Assembly: GCA_963696105.1 (NCBI GenBank)
Contig: CAVOIP010000001.1
Location: forward strand, 62,001 to 126,000
Direction: 5' to 3'
DNA: 64,000 nucleotides
DNA from: CAVRTM01 sp963696105
GTDB taxonomy: Bacteria > Actinomycetota > Actinomycetes > Actinomycetales > Dermatophilaceae
The position numbers were made by a program, and so were the translations under genes. The notes under the pieces are model-generated. The model saw nothing but the letters and a program-made list of their open reading frames with translations, was not told where the DNA came from and did not search any database. Positions 1 to 8,607 of this stretch are shown here, in pieces. The first letter of the stretch is position 1; every line of letters starts with the position of its first letter.

Positions 1-353
1 ACGGGGCCGGTGATGCCCAGGGCGTCGGTGAGCGAGCCGAGGTCGTCGACCCGCTGGGCCAGGGTCCGGGCCGGGGTGCGCTCGGACCAGCCCATGCCGA
101 GCTGGTCGACCGCGACCACCCGCCAGCCGGCCGGCGCCTCGGCGAGGAAGCGCCGCCACAGGTAGGACCACGTCGGGTTCCCGTGGACGCAGAGCATGGT
201 CCCGTGCACCGGCTCGACGCCGTTGTCGAGGACGTGCCACGAGCGGCGTACGCCGTCCGCGTCGTCGGCCTCCACACGGCGTGACCAGCGCGGGTCGAGG
301 CCGGGCATCCCGGCCAGCTCGGGGACGGGTGCGGCCTCCGTCCGGGACGTCAC
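1..353 (-). CDS. oleB: OleB-type alpha/beta hydrolase, N-terminal part (cut by window edge)
   Basis: The visible 117 residues match the start of haloalkane-dehalogenase-like alpha/beta hydrolases. The oxyanion-hole motif HGNPTWSYLWR is followed by VAVDQLGMGWSER. The GTG start overlaps the oleA stop as GTGA, so the two genes are translationally coupled. In olefin biosynthesis OleB decarboxylates the beta-lactone made downstream of OleA condensation, giving the long-chain olefin. In many actinobacteria OleB is fused to the AMP-ligase-like OleC; the fusion point would lie outside the window. Assignment rests on the OleA neighbour plus the motif; a plain dehalogenase-like hydrolase cannot be excluded because the nucleophile region is not visible. 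Confidence 0.7.
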   Translation of the reverse strand, partial: MTSRTEAAPVPELAGMPGLDPRWSRRVEADDADGVRRSWHVLDNGVEPVHGTMLCVHGNPTWSYLWRRFLAEAPAGWRVVAVDQLGMGWSERTPARTLAQRVDDLGSLTDALGITGP

Positions 354-1372
354 CAGACGATCTCGGCGCAGGAGGTGTTCAGGCCCGAGCCGATGCCCAG
401 CAGCAGGACCCGGTCGCCGGGCTGAAGCGACTCGGCCTCCTTGGCCAGGGTGAACGGCACCGCGGCCGGGCCCATGTTGCCGTGCATCGGGAAGCTGAGC
501 GGCAGCTTCTTGGCGTCGATGTCCAGGGCCTCGCAGAGGGCACGCGTGTGCACCTGCGAGATCTGGTGGGCGATGTAGCGGTCCATGTCGGCCCAGTCGA
601 ACTCGGCCCTGGCGTCCGCCCACGTGTCCACCGACAGGGCGAGCCCGGCCTCGAGCAGCCCCCGGGTGTCGGTGCGCATGTGGTCCAGGTCCCCGACGCA
701 CAGGTCGTGGTGCTCGGTGCCGGCGCGGGCGACGCCGCCGACGAACCGGTGGCCCTGCGGGTGCGCGTCGGCGCGGCCCAGCACCATCGCCGCGGCGCCG
801 GAGCCCAGGGTCAGGGTGGCGAACTGCGACAGGACGTCCTGGGCGGTGGCGTCGGGGCCCTCGAGCCGGCCCAGCGTGACCTCCTGGGTGTAGCGGGAGT
901 CCTCGCCGTTGACCACGAGGGCGTAGTCGATCTGGCCGGAGTCGATCATCGTGGCGGCGATCTGCATGCCGTTGACGAAGCCGAGGCAGGCGTTGGCCAG
1001 GTCGAAGTTCAGGCAGCTGGTGGGCAGCCCCAGCGCGTGGTGGATCTGCACCGCGGTCGAGGGCTCGAGGTGCGCCCGCGAGACCGAGGTGTTGATCATC
1101 AGGCCGATCCGTTCCGCGTCGACCCCGGCCTCGGCCAGGGCCTTGGCGCCGGCCGCCGCGGCACCCTCGGTGAAGCTGACCCCCTCGGGCCACCACCGGC
1201 GCTCCTGGATGCCGGCCAGCCGGGACAGCATCCCGGGCTTGAGGCCGACCCGCTCGTACGTCGACCGCAGCCGCGCGTCGATCTCGTCGGACGTCACCAC
1301 GACGGGTGCGTCGACCGCGCACACGGACAACACCGCGGTGTTGGTGGAACGGTAGGTTGCGTTGCCGCTCAT
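350..1372 (-). CDS. oleA: OleA, acyl-CoA head-to-head condensing enzyme (thiolase superfamily)
   Basis: A 340-residue FabH/thiolase-fold protein. The catalytic Cys lies in NACLGFVNG, the active-site His in AHQISQVH, and the Asn in HGNMGPAAVP. The LEPS motif around residue 105 carries the Glu that OleA enzymes contribute across the dimer, which separates OleA from ordinary KAS III. It condenses two fatty acyl-CoAs to a beta-keto acid, the first step of long-chain olefin formation. The ATG at 1372 has a GGGAGA ribosome site; a longer in-frame start at 1435 lacks one. The gene overlaps oleB. It is often annotated as 3-oxoacyl-ACP synthase III, but the LEPS motif and the OleB neighbour favour OleA. 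Confidence 0.85.
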   Translation of the reverse strand: MSGNATYRSTNTAVLSVCAVDAPVVVTSDEIDARLRSTYERVGLKPGMLSRLAGIQERRWWPEGVSFTEGAAAAGAKALAEAGVDAERIGLMINTSVSRAHLEPSTAVQIHHALGLPTSCLNFDLANACLGFVNGMQIAATMIDSGQIDYALVVNGEDSRYTQEVTLGRLEGPDATAQDVLSQFATLTLGSGAAAMVLGRADAHPQGHRFVGGVARAGTEHHDLCVGDLDHMRTDTRGLLEAGLALSVDTWADARAEFDWADMDRYIAHQISQVHTRALCEALDIDAKKLPLSFPMHGNMGPAAVPFTLAKEAESLQPGDRVLLLGIGSGLNTSCAEIVW

Positions 1373-1509
1373 GTTCTCCCTTTCGGCACGGGGCGCCGCC
1401 TCGAGGTCCCGTCTCGGCTCAGTACCCGCCACCATGCGTTCGGAAAGTAGATCACGAGCGGCGCGAGCGCCTGTACGCCGCTGAGCGCAGGGAAGGTGGA
1501 CATGCCGTC

Positions 1510-2157
1510 ATGAGATCTGCCGCCGGTGCCACGTCGTACCGGGTGCCCGCACGCAGCGCCGAGGTGGAGCTCGAGGCCCGCCGCTCGCGGTTCCGCTGCC
1601 GCCTGGAGCGGGTCGGCGACGAGGACGCCGCCCGGGCGGTCGTGGAGGCAGCGCGGCGCCGGCACTGGGACGCCGGCCACCACTGCTCGGCGTTCGTGCT
1701 CGGCGCCGACGGCGCCACCGCCCGCTCCAGCGACGACGGCGAGCCCGCCGGGTCGGCCGGTGCGCCGATGCTGGAGACGCTGCGCGGGCGCGAGCTGAGC
1801 GACGTCGTCGCCGTGGTGACCCGCTGGTTCGGCGGCACGCTGCTCGGGGTCGGCGGCCTGGTGCGGGCCTACTCCGACGCGGTCGCGCTCGCGGTCGACG
1901 AGGCCGGCGTGCTGCGCCGGGAGCGGCGTGACCTGGTGCAGGTCGACGCGTCCCACGCCGACGCCGGTCGCCTCGAGCACGAGCTGCGCTCCCGCGGCGT
2001 GGTCGTCCGCGACGCGTCGTACGCCGCGGTGGTGACGTTCACCCTCGCCGTACCGGCAGGGCTGTCGGGGTCGTTGCCCGGGACGCTGGCCGGGCTGACC
2101 GGGGGCACCGCGGCTCCCCGGCAGGTCGGCACGGACTGGGTCGACCTGCCGGCGTGA
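1510..2157 (+). CDS. YigZ/IMPACT (UPF0029) family protein
   Basis: A 215-residue protein with the UPF0029 core HHCSAFVLG, SSDDGEPAGSAGAPML and VTRWFGGTLLGVGGLVRAY, followed by a C-terminal ferredoxin-like DUF1949 region. The family is related to the eukaryotic translation regulator IMPACT; its bacterial role is not settled. The start at 1510 is preceded by GGTGGA at 9 nt. It is divergent from oleA across a 137-bp gap that must hold both promoters. Length and motifs are normal for the family. Confidence 0.85.
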   Translation: MRSAAGATSYRVPARSAEVELEARRSRFRCRLERVGDEDAARAVVEAARRRHWDAGHHCSAFVLGADGATARSSDDGEPAGSAGAPMLETLRGRELSDVVAVVTRWFGGTLLGVGGLVRAYSDAVALAVDEAGVLRRERRDLVQVDASHADAGRLEHELRSRGVVVRDASYAAVVTFTLAVPAGLSGSLPGTLAGLTGGTAAPRQVGTDWVDLPA

Positions 2158-2175
2158 GAGCCGGCCCGCGGGACG

Positions 2176-2883
2176 TCAGCCGGCGGTGGGCGGCAGCACC
2201 GAGGTCTGGCTGGGCAGCTCGTTCTGGGGCACGAGGCCGACCGGGCAGGTCATGCCGTTGGGGCCGTGGTTGCAGTAGCCGCCGGGGTTCTTGTGGAGGT
2301 ACTGCTGGTGGTAGTCCTCGGCGTAGTAGAACTCGCCGGCCTCCTGCGCCGGCCGCAGCTCGGTGGTGATCTCCCCGAAGCCGTGGGCGTGCAGCACGTC
2401 CTGGAACGCCGCACGCGTGGCCCGCGCGGCCTGCTCCTGCTCGGGGGTGGTCCAGTAGATCGCCGAGCGGTACTGGCTGCCGACGTCGTTGCCCTGGCGG
2501 AAGCCCTGGGTCGGGTCGTGGTTCTCCCAGAACGCCGCCAGCAGGGTCTCGGCGGACGTGACGGCCGGGTCGTAGGCGACGAGGACGGCCTCGGTGTGCC
2601 CGGTCCGGCCGCTGCAGACCTCCTCGTACGTCGCGTTGGGGGTGAGGCCGCCCATGTAGCCGGCGGCCGTCGTCACCACCCCGGGCAGCTTCCAGAAGAT
2701 GCGCTCCGCGCCCCAGAAGCAGCCCATCGCGACGTAGAGCACCCGGGTGCCCTCGGGCCAGGGGCCGTGCAGGGGGGTGCCGAGCACCTCGTGCGTGGTG
2801 GGGATGCCCGGCAGCGGCTCGGGGCGTCCGGTCAGGGCGTCGTCGGGAGTGGGCAGGGTCTTCTTCGAGGAGAGTCCGAACAC
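2176..2883 (-). CDS. msrA: Peptide-methionine (S)-S-oxide reductase MsrA
   Basis: The catalytic motif GCFWGAER, with the nucleophile Cys, and the family blocks GYMGG, YEEVCSGRTGHTEAV, WENHDPTQ, GNDVGSQYRS and YYAEDYHQQYL are all present. The C-terminal GYCNHG supplies a likely resolving Cys. It repairs oxidised methionine using thioredoxin. I chose GTG at 2883, giving a start at FGLSSKK, because GGAG lies 9 nt upstream and actinobacterial MsrA proteins usually begin there; an ATG at 2961 would add 26 residues. It is divergent from the LacI regulator. Confidence 0.93.
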   Translation of the reverse strand: MFGLSSKKTLPTPDDALTGRPEPLPGIPTTHEVLGTPLHGPWPEGTRVLYVAMGCFWGAERIFWKLPGVVTTAAGYMGGLTPNATYEEVCSGRTGHTEAVLVAYDPAVTSAETLLAAFWENHDPTQGFRQGNDVGSQYRSAIYWTTPEQEQAARATRAAFQDVLHAHGFGEITTELRPAQEAGEFYYAEDYHQQYLHKNPGGYCNHGPNGMTCPVGLVPQNELPSQTSVLPPTAG

Positions 2884-3026
2884 CCCTTCATTCTCCCACG
2901 CCGCGGACGCCGAGCCCGTGTCGCGGCCCTCGGGAGCCACCCGCCGATCGATGTCTGCCAAGATCGGGCCGAGCCCGTCGCGCGGTGCGGCGGTGAGGGG
3001 TCGTCCGGTGAGGCGGGGGGTTGCAC

Positions 3027-4238
3027 GTGTCCGAAGGTGCCATCGGCCAGCCCGCCACCATCTACGACGTCGCCCGCCGGGCAGGCGTCTCCACCGCGAC
3101 GGTGTCCCGGGTGCTGCGGGGGACGACGTCCAGCTCCGCCGAGACCCACGCGCGGGTGCTGGCCGCCGCCCGCGACCTGTCCTACCGCCCGATGCGGCGG
3201 CCCCGGCTGGTGGCCGACCGACGGCGTGAGGCGTTCGGCATGGTGCTGCCCGACCTGGACGGCCCGCACTACTCCGAGCTCGTGCTGGGCCTGGAGTCGG
3301 CCTCCGCGGAGCTGGGCCAGCACGTGATGCTGCTGGTCACGCGGCGCCGCACGGACGTGGCGCAGGCCGTCCGTGACCTGGCGACCCACGTCGACGGGCT
3401 GGTCATCGCCCAGGGCACCGTCCCCGACGGGGTCGTGCAGTCGCTGAGCCGCACCCGGCCGGTGGTGACGCTGAGCCGGGCCCGGGTGCCGGGCTGCGAC
3501 GCCGTGGCGGCCGAGAACGCCGCCGGCGCGGCCCGGCTGACCTCCCATCTCTTCGAGCACGGCCGGCGGCACCTGGTGTTCGTCGGTGACCCCGAGTCCG
3601 CCCCGGACGTCGCCGAGCGGTACTCCGGCTTCCGCCACGCGCACGCGGCCGCCGGGCTGCCCCTGCGCCGGCCGCCGCTGCGGGTGCCGCTGGTCGAGGG
3701 CGCCGGGGTCCAGGTGGCCGAGGAGATCCTGCGCCGCCGGGTCAAGGTCGACGGCCTGGTGTGCGCCAACGACGAGCTCGCGCTCGCGGTGATGCGGCGG
3801 CTCTGGGAGAACGGGGTGCTCGTCCCGGACGACCTGGCCATCGTCGGCTGGGACGACGTCGTGACCGCTCGCTACGTCGTGCCGGGCCTGACGACCGTGC
3901 GCCAGCCGACCCGCGAGCTCGGCCGGATGGCCGTGGCGCGGCTGGCCGCGCGCATCGGCGGTGACACCGGCGCCGACCAGGCTCACGAGCTGCCCAGCAG
4001 CCTGGTGCTGCGGGCCTCATGCGGCTGCCCCCCGGCCGCTCGCCAGCCCCCGGCTGCCCGCCAGCCCCCCGTCGTCCGCCAGCCTCCGGCCGCGCACCAG
4101 CACACCGCCGGCCGTGCCCCGTCCCCCGGGCAGCCCTCCGCCGCTCGCGCGCCGGCGCCCGGCCGACCCGCCGACCGGGGCGGCCGACCCGTCGACCGGG
4201 GCGGGCGACCCGTCGACCGGGGTGGCTGGCGGCCGTGA
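3027..4238 (+). CDS. LacI-family transcriptional regulator with repetitive basic/proline-rich tail
   Basis: The N-terminal LacI helix-turn-helix TIYDVARRAGVSTATVSRV spans roughly residues 11-30, followed by a periplasmic-binding-protein-like sensor domain (VCANDELALAVMRRL, AIVGWDDV, TTVRQPTRELG) up to about residue 330. A GTG at 3027 follows a strong purine-rich ribosome site at 3011-3020; a TTG at 3021 is the alternative. The last 70 residues are not family sequence: repeated RQPPAA blocks, then three DRGGRPV units. The effector cannot be told from sequence. The next gene encodes a YczE-like membrane protein on the same strand. Confidence 0.85.
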   Translation: MSEGAIGQPATIYDVARRAGVSTATVSRVLRGTTSSSAETHARVLAAARDLSYRPMRRPRLVADRRREAFGMVLPDLDGPHYSELVLGLESASAELGQHVMLLVTRRRTDVAQAVRDLATHVDGLVIAQGTVPDGVVQSLSRTRPVVTLSRARVPGCDAVAAENAAGAARLTSHLFEHGRRHLVFVGDPESAPDVAERYSGFRHAHAAAGLPLRRPPLRVPLVEGAGVQVAEEILRRRVKVDGLVCANDELALAVMRRLWENGVLVPDDLAIVGWDDVVTARYVVPGLTTVRQPTRELGRMAVARLAARIGGDTGADQAHELPSSLVLRASCGCPPAARQPPAARQPPVVRQPPAAHQHTAGRAPSPGQPSAARAPAPGRPADRGGRPVDRGGRPVDRGGWRP

Positions 4239-4273
4239 CGGGTTCCGGCGCCCGTGGTTGCTACGGTCCGCGG

Positions 4274-4889
4274 GTGACCGAATGCGCCTCGCGGCGCCTG
4301 CCGCGCCGACTGGCCCAGCTGTACGCCGGTCTGCTCGCGTTCGCCTTCGGGGAGGCGATGATCGTGCGCGCCAACCTCGGGGTCATGTCGTGGGACGTGC
4401 TGCACCAGGGACTGGCCCGGCACCTCGGGCTGAGCATCGGCCAGTGGTCGGTGATCGTCGGTGCCCTGGTGCTGCTGCTGTGGATCCCGCTGCGCGAACG
4501 GCCCGGGCTCGGCACGGTCAGCAACGTCGTGGTGATCGGCGTGGCCCTCGACGGCTTCCTCGCCCTCCTGCTCGGCCCCCGCGTCGATGCCGGCCCGGAT
4601 CGCCTTGCTGGTCGCGGGGATCTGCGTCAACGCGGTGGCGACGGCGGTCTACGTCGGGGCCAGCCTCGGGCCCGGTCCACGGGACGGGCTGATGACCGGG
4701 CTGGTGCGCACCACCGGCCGGCCGGTCGGCGTGGTCCGGACGGCGATCGAGCTCTCGGTCGTGCTCGTCGGGTGGCTGCTCGGCGGCAACCTGGCGCTCG
4801 GGACGGTCCTGTTCGTCGTCGCCATCGGGCCGCTGGTCCACGTGTTCCTGCCGCTGCTCACCGTCGGCGAGCGCCCCGCCGGGCACTGA
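4274..4889 (+). CDS. YczE-like integral membrane protein (one frameshift)
   Basis: Two reading frames together give one protein of about 205 residues resembling the YczE/YitT-like membrane family. The first half includes GEAMIVRANLGVMSWDVLHQG; the second half includes GASLGPGPRDGLMTGL. About five hydrophobic segments are visible. The frame changes at 4583-4586, where the valine codon reads as GTC plus an extra G, so removing one base fuses the halves. The start is a GTG 33 nt after the LacI gene. The family often sits beside transcription regulators; its substrate is unknown. Confidence 0.7.
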
Positions 4890-5034
4890 CCCGAGCCGTC
4901 CGCGAGGCAGGGGCCCGGCCGCGGCGCGCTCTGCGCGCAGGCCCGCGGCGCGTCGTACCGGGAACGGGAGCCGGAGCGACCCTGGGGCCGCCCTGGACCG
5001 ACCGGGTCGCGGGCAGCGGTCTAGCCTTGGCGTC

Positions 5035-6223
5035 ATGACCGACCAGCCCCACGACCCCACCGGCTTCTCCACCCGCGCCATCCACGCGGGCAGGAGCCGG
5101 ACACCTCGACCGGGGCGGTCGTCACGCCGATCTACCAGGTGTCGACGTACAAGCAGGACGGCGTCGGCGGCCTGCGCGGCGGCTACGAGTACAGCCGCTC
5201 GGCCAACCCCACCCGCGCCGCGCTCGAGGCGTGCATGGCCGCGCTGGAGGACGGTGGACGCGGCTTCGCGTTCGCCTCCGGGCTGGCCGGCCAGGACACG
5301 CTGATCCGGGCGCTGCTCCAGCCCGGTGACCACGTCGTCGTGCCGACCGACGCGTACGGCGGCACCTACCGGCTGTTCAACAAGGTCGCCCGCCCGTGGG
5401 GCGTGGAGCACACCATCACCTCGATCCACGACGTCGAGGCGGTCCGCGCGGCCATCCGCCCCGGGCAGACGAAGATCGTCTGGGTCGAGACGCCGACCAA
5501 CCCGCTGCTCGGCATCGCCGACATCGCGGCGCTGGCGGAGGTCGCGCACGCGGCGGGAGCGATCCTCGCGGTGGACAACACGTTCGCGTCGCCGTACCTG
5601 CAGCAGCCCCTGGCGCTCGGCGCCGACGTGGTCGTGCACTCCACGACCAAGTACGGCGGCGGGCACTCCGACGTGGTCGGCGGCGCGGTCGTCACGGCGC
5701 GGACCGTCACCGTTCCCGGCTTCGAGGACCTGGCCGACCGGATCGCGTTCCACCAGAACTCGATGGGCGCGGTGGCGGGGCCGTTCGACTCCTGGCTGGT
5801 GCTGCGCGGCCTGAAGACGCTGGCCGTCCGGATGGACCGGCACTGCGACAACGCCGAGAAGGTGGTCGCCTTCCTGCAGGCGCACCCGCAGGTCACCCGG
5901 GTGCACTACCCCGGGCTGGAGGAGCACCCGGGCCACGAGGTCGCGGCGCGGCAGATGCGCCGGTACGGCGGGATGGTCAGCTTCCGGGTCCGCGGCGGCG
6001 AGGAGCAGGCCGTCGCGGTCTGCGGCGCCACGTCGGTCTGGACGCTGGGCGAGTCCCTCGGCGGCGTCGAGTCGCTGATCGAGCACCCGGGCCGGATGAC
6101 GCACGCGAGCGTGGCCGGCACCGAGCTCGAGGTGCCCGCGACCTGATCCGGCTCTCCGTCGGCATCGAGGACGTCGAGGACCTGATCGACGACCTCGACA
6201 AGGCGCTGACCGCAACTTCCTGA
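5035..6223 (+). CDS. metB: Cystathionine gamma-synthase, PLP enzyme (two frameshifts)
   Basis: A Cys/Met-metabolism PLP-dependent enzyme of about 396 residues when repaired. The start is MTDQPHDPTGFSTRAIHAG. Visible landmarks are YEYSRSANPTR, the substrate loop DAYGGTYRLF, VWVETPTNPLL, and the PLP lysine in HSTTKYGGGHSDVVGG. One base is missing after 5090 (a Gly codon lacks its third base) and one after 6139 (an Ala codon lacks its third base). Without the second repair the protein would stop at 6146 before LIRLSVGIEDVEDLIDDL, the conserved family end. It makes cystathionine from an activated homoserine ester and cysteine. A gamma-lyase role is a possible alternative. Confidence 0.85.
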
Positions 6224-6265
6224 CCCCGTACGCCGCGGCGGCGCGGCGGCGGTAGGTTTCGGCTT

Positions 6266-7504
6266 ATGGCTTCACCGTTGATGCCCGTGTCCTTCGAGGA
6301 CGTCCTCGCCGCCAGGGAGCTGCTCGAAGGCGTGGTCCGTCCCACCCCGCTGGAGTACAGCCGGGCGCTGTCGGACCGGGCCGGGGTCCAGGTGTTCCTC
6401 AAGTGCGAGAACCTGCAGCGCACCGGCTCGTTCAAGATCCGCGGCGCCTACACCCGGATGTCCCGGCTCAGCGACGAGGAGAAGGCACGCGGCGTCGTCG
6501 CGGCCAGCGCCGGCAACCACGCTCAGGGCGTCGCGCTCGCCGCCCAGCTGCTCGGCATCCGCGCCGACGGTCTTCATGCCGCTCGGCGCGCCGCTGCCCA
6601 AGGTGGAGGCGACGCGGGCGTACGGCGCGCGAGGTGCGGCGATCGGGCGCAACGATCGACGACTGCCTGGTCGCGGCGCCGGCGAGTTCGCCGCGGAGAC
6701 CGGCGCGGTCCTGATCCACCCGTTCGACCACCCCGACATCGTCGCCGGGCAGGGCACGTGCGGCCTGGAGATCCTCGAGCAGTGCCCCGACGTGCGCACG
6801 ATCCTGGTCCGCACCGGCGGCGGCGGGCTGCTCGCCGGCATCGCCACCGCCATGAAGGCGCAAGCGGCCGGACGTGCGCGTGGTCGGCGTCCAGGCCGAG
6901 ACGGCCGCGGCCTACCCGGCGTCGCTGGCGGCCGGCGGCCCGTGCCACTGGACCGCGATGGCCACGATGGCCGACGGGATCGCCGTCGGGCTGCCCGGCG
7001 AGGTGCCGCTTCGCGATCGTGCGCGAGCTCGTCGACGACGTCCGCACGGTGTCGCGAGGAGATCGCTCTCGCGCGCGCTGCTGTTCCTGCTGGAGCGGGC
7101 CAAGCTGGTCGTCGAGCCGGCCGGTGCGGCCGCCGTCGCGCGCCTGCTCGACTCCGGCAGCGGCGCTTCGAGGGCACCGGTGGTGGCGGTGCTGTCCGGC
7201 GGCAACATCGACCCGCTGCTGCTGCTGCGGGTGCATCCGCCACGGCATGGCCGCGGCCGGGCGCTACCTGCCGTTCCGGCGTCCGCGTCCCCGACCGCCC
7301 GGGGTCGCTCGCCCGGCTGCTCGTCCGACGCTGGCCGAGGTCGACGCGAACGTCCTCGAGGTCGAGCACGTCCGCACCGGCGCGACGCTGCGGCGTCGAC
7401 GAGGTCGAGGTGGTGCTGCAGCTGGAGACCAAGGGCCCGGAGCACTGCGAGAGCTGCTCGCCACCCTGACGCGGCACGGGCTACCGGCCTCATCTTCGTC
7501 CTGA
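6266..7504 (+). CDS. ilvA: Threonine ammonia-lyase (about 20 indels)
   Basis: Conserved blocks of biosynthetic or degradative threonine dehydratase run in order but jump between frames: PLP lysine in GSFKIRGA, AASAGNHAQGVA, FMPLGAPLPKV, HPFDHPDIVAGQGT, TGGGGLLAGIA, VEPAGAAAVA and LSGGNIDP, then an ACT-like tail with RVPDRPGSLARLL and EVDANVLEVEH. Resolving each indel at a third codon position gives one continuous protein of about 400 residues. Examples: extra bases at 6566, 6630, 6679, 6683, 6861, 7009, 7055 and 7074. The product deaminates threonine to 2-oxobutanoate, a precursor of isoleucine. It lies 42 nt after metB on the same strand. The end is approximate. Confidence 0.85.
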   Translation: MASPLMPVSFEDVLAARELLEGVVRPTPLEYSRALSDRAGVQVFLKCENLQRTGSFKIRGAYTRMSRLSDEEKARGVVAASAGNHAQGVALAAQLLGIRADGLHAARRAAAQGGGDAGVRRARCGDRAQRSTTAWSRRRRVRRGDRRGPDPPVRPPRHRRRAGHVRPGDPRAVPRRAHDPGPHRRRRAARRHRHRHEGASGRTCAWSASRPRRPRPTRRRWRPAARATGPRWPRWPTGSPSGCPARCRFAIVRELVDDVRTVSRGDRSRARCCSCWSGPSWSSSRPVRPPSRACSTPAAALRGHRWWRCCPAATSTRCCCCGCIRHGMAAAGRYLPFRRPRPRPPGVARPAARPTLAEVDANVLEVEHVRTGATLRRRRGRGGAAAGDQGPGALRELLATLTRHGLPASSSS

Positions 7505-7581
7505 CGGCCTCGGTCTATCCTCGACGGACGCCAACCCGCTGGTGGCGCTGTCGGTGGCCCGTGTCGACGAGGTCGGCGGAC

Positions 7582-8607
7582 GTGGAGGCCGACGCAGTGA
7601 CCGCCACGCGGGCTCGTGAAGGACTACGGTCGCGCAGTCGAAGGTCCGGCCTCGACGGGCGTCGACCTGCGGGTGCCGGAGGGCACCGTGCTCGGGCTGC
7701 TCGGGCCCAACGGCGCGGGCAAGACGACGGCGGTGCGCATCCTGACCACCCTGCTGCGCCCGGACGCCGGGACGCGCCGAGGTCGCCGGCATCGACGTGC
7801 TGGCCGAGCCCGCGCGAGGTGCGCCGCACGGATCGGCCTGTCCGGCCAGTACGCCGCCGTCGACGAGTACCTCACCGGTTTCGAGAACCTCGACATGATC
7901 GGCCGGCTCTACCACCTGGGCCGCGCGGCGCAGCCGGGCGCGGGCCCGCGAGCTGCTCGAGCCGGTTCCACCTGACCGACGCCGGCGACCGGCCGGCCAA
8001 GACCTACTCCGGCGGCATGCGCCGCCGCCTCGACCTCGCCGGCGCCCTGGTCGCCGACCCGCCGGTGCTGTTCCTCGACGAGCCGACGACCGGCCTCGAC
8101 CCGCGCAGCCGCATCGACATGTGGGAGGTCATCCACGAGCCTGGTCGCGGCCGGGCACCACGCTGCTGCTCACCACGCAGTACCTCGAGGAGGCCGACCT
8201 GCTCGCCGACGACGATCGTCGTCATCGACCACGGCAAGGTCGATCGCCCAGGGCACCGCCGACGAGCTCAAGGCGCAGGTCGGCGGTGAGCGCCTCGAGG
8301 TCACGGTCGCGCGATCGCCGGCGGCCCGGGCGCTGGCCGGGACGCTGGTCCAGCTCGCTCGGCGGTGGGCCCGCCACGGTCGACGAGCACACGCCGGTCG
8401 CTGCTGATGCCCGGTCACCGGCGGTGCGCCAGGTGCTCGTCGAGGCCCTGCGCCACCTCGACGCCGCGCGCGATCGACCTCGACGACGTCGGCGCTGCGC
8501 CGGCCGACCCTCGACGACGTGTTCCTCACGCTGACCGGGCACGCGGCCGAGGAGACCCCGAAGGACGCCGGAGCGCCGTGCACGGCCGAGGAGATCGACG
8601 CCGATGA
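7582..8607 (+). CDS. DrrA-like ABC transporter ATP-binding protein (about 13 indels)
   Basis: Reassembled across frames, this is a full ABC ATPase of the daunorubicin-resistance DrrA type. It has Walker A LLGPNGAGKTTAVRIL, Q-loop region GLSGQYAAVDEYLTGFENL, signature YSGGMRRRLDLA, Walker B PPVLFLDEPTTGLDPRSR, and the DrrA-typical TTQYLEEADLLAD and VIDHGKV. The C-terminal region RRPTLDDVFLTLTG is also family-typical. GTG starts at 7582 or 7597 are both possible. The gene overlaps the permease start as ATGA. Most shifts are an extra C after G, or G after C, at a codon's third base. It powers export by the following permease. Confidence 0.83.

Noticed and set aside
350..1372. FabH (KAS III) of fatty acid synthesis
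   Set aside because: The LEPS glutamate and the overlapping OleB-type gene fit OleA better; no fab genes are nearby.
6266..7504. Programmed frameshifting or true pseudogene in ilvA
   Set aside because: About twenty shifts in one gene, all at codon ends with synonymous resolution and no slippery sequences, do not fit either explanation.
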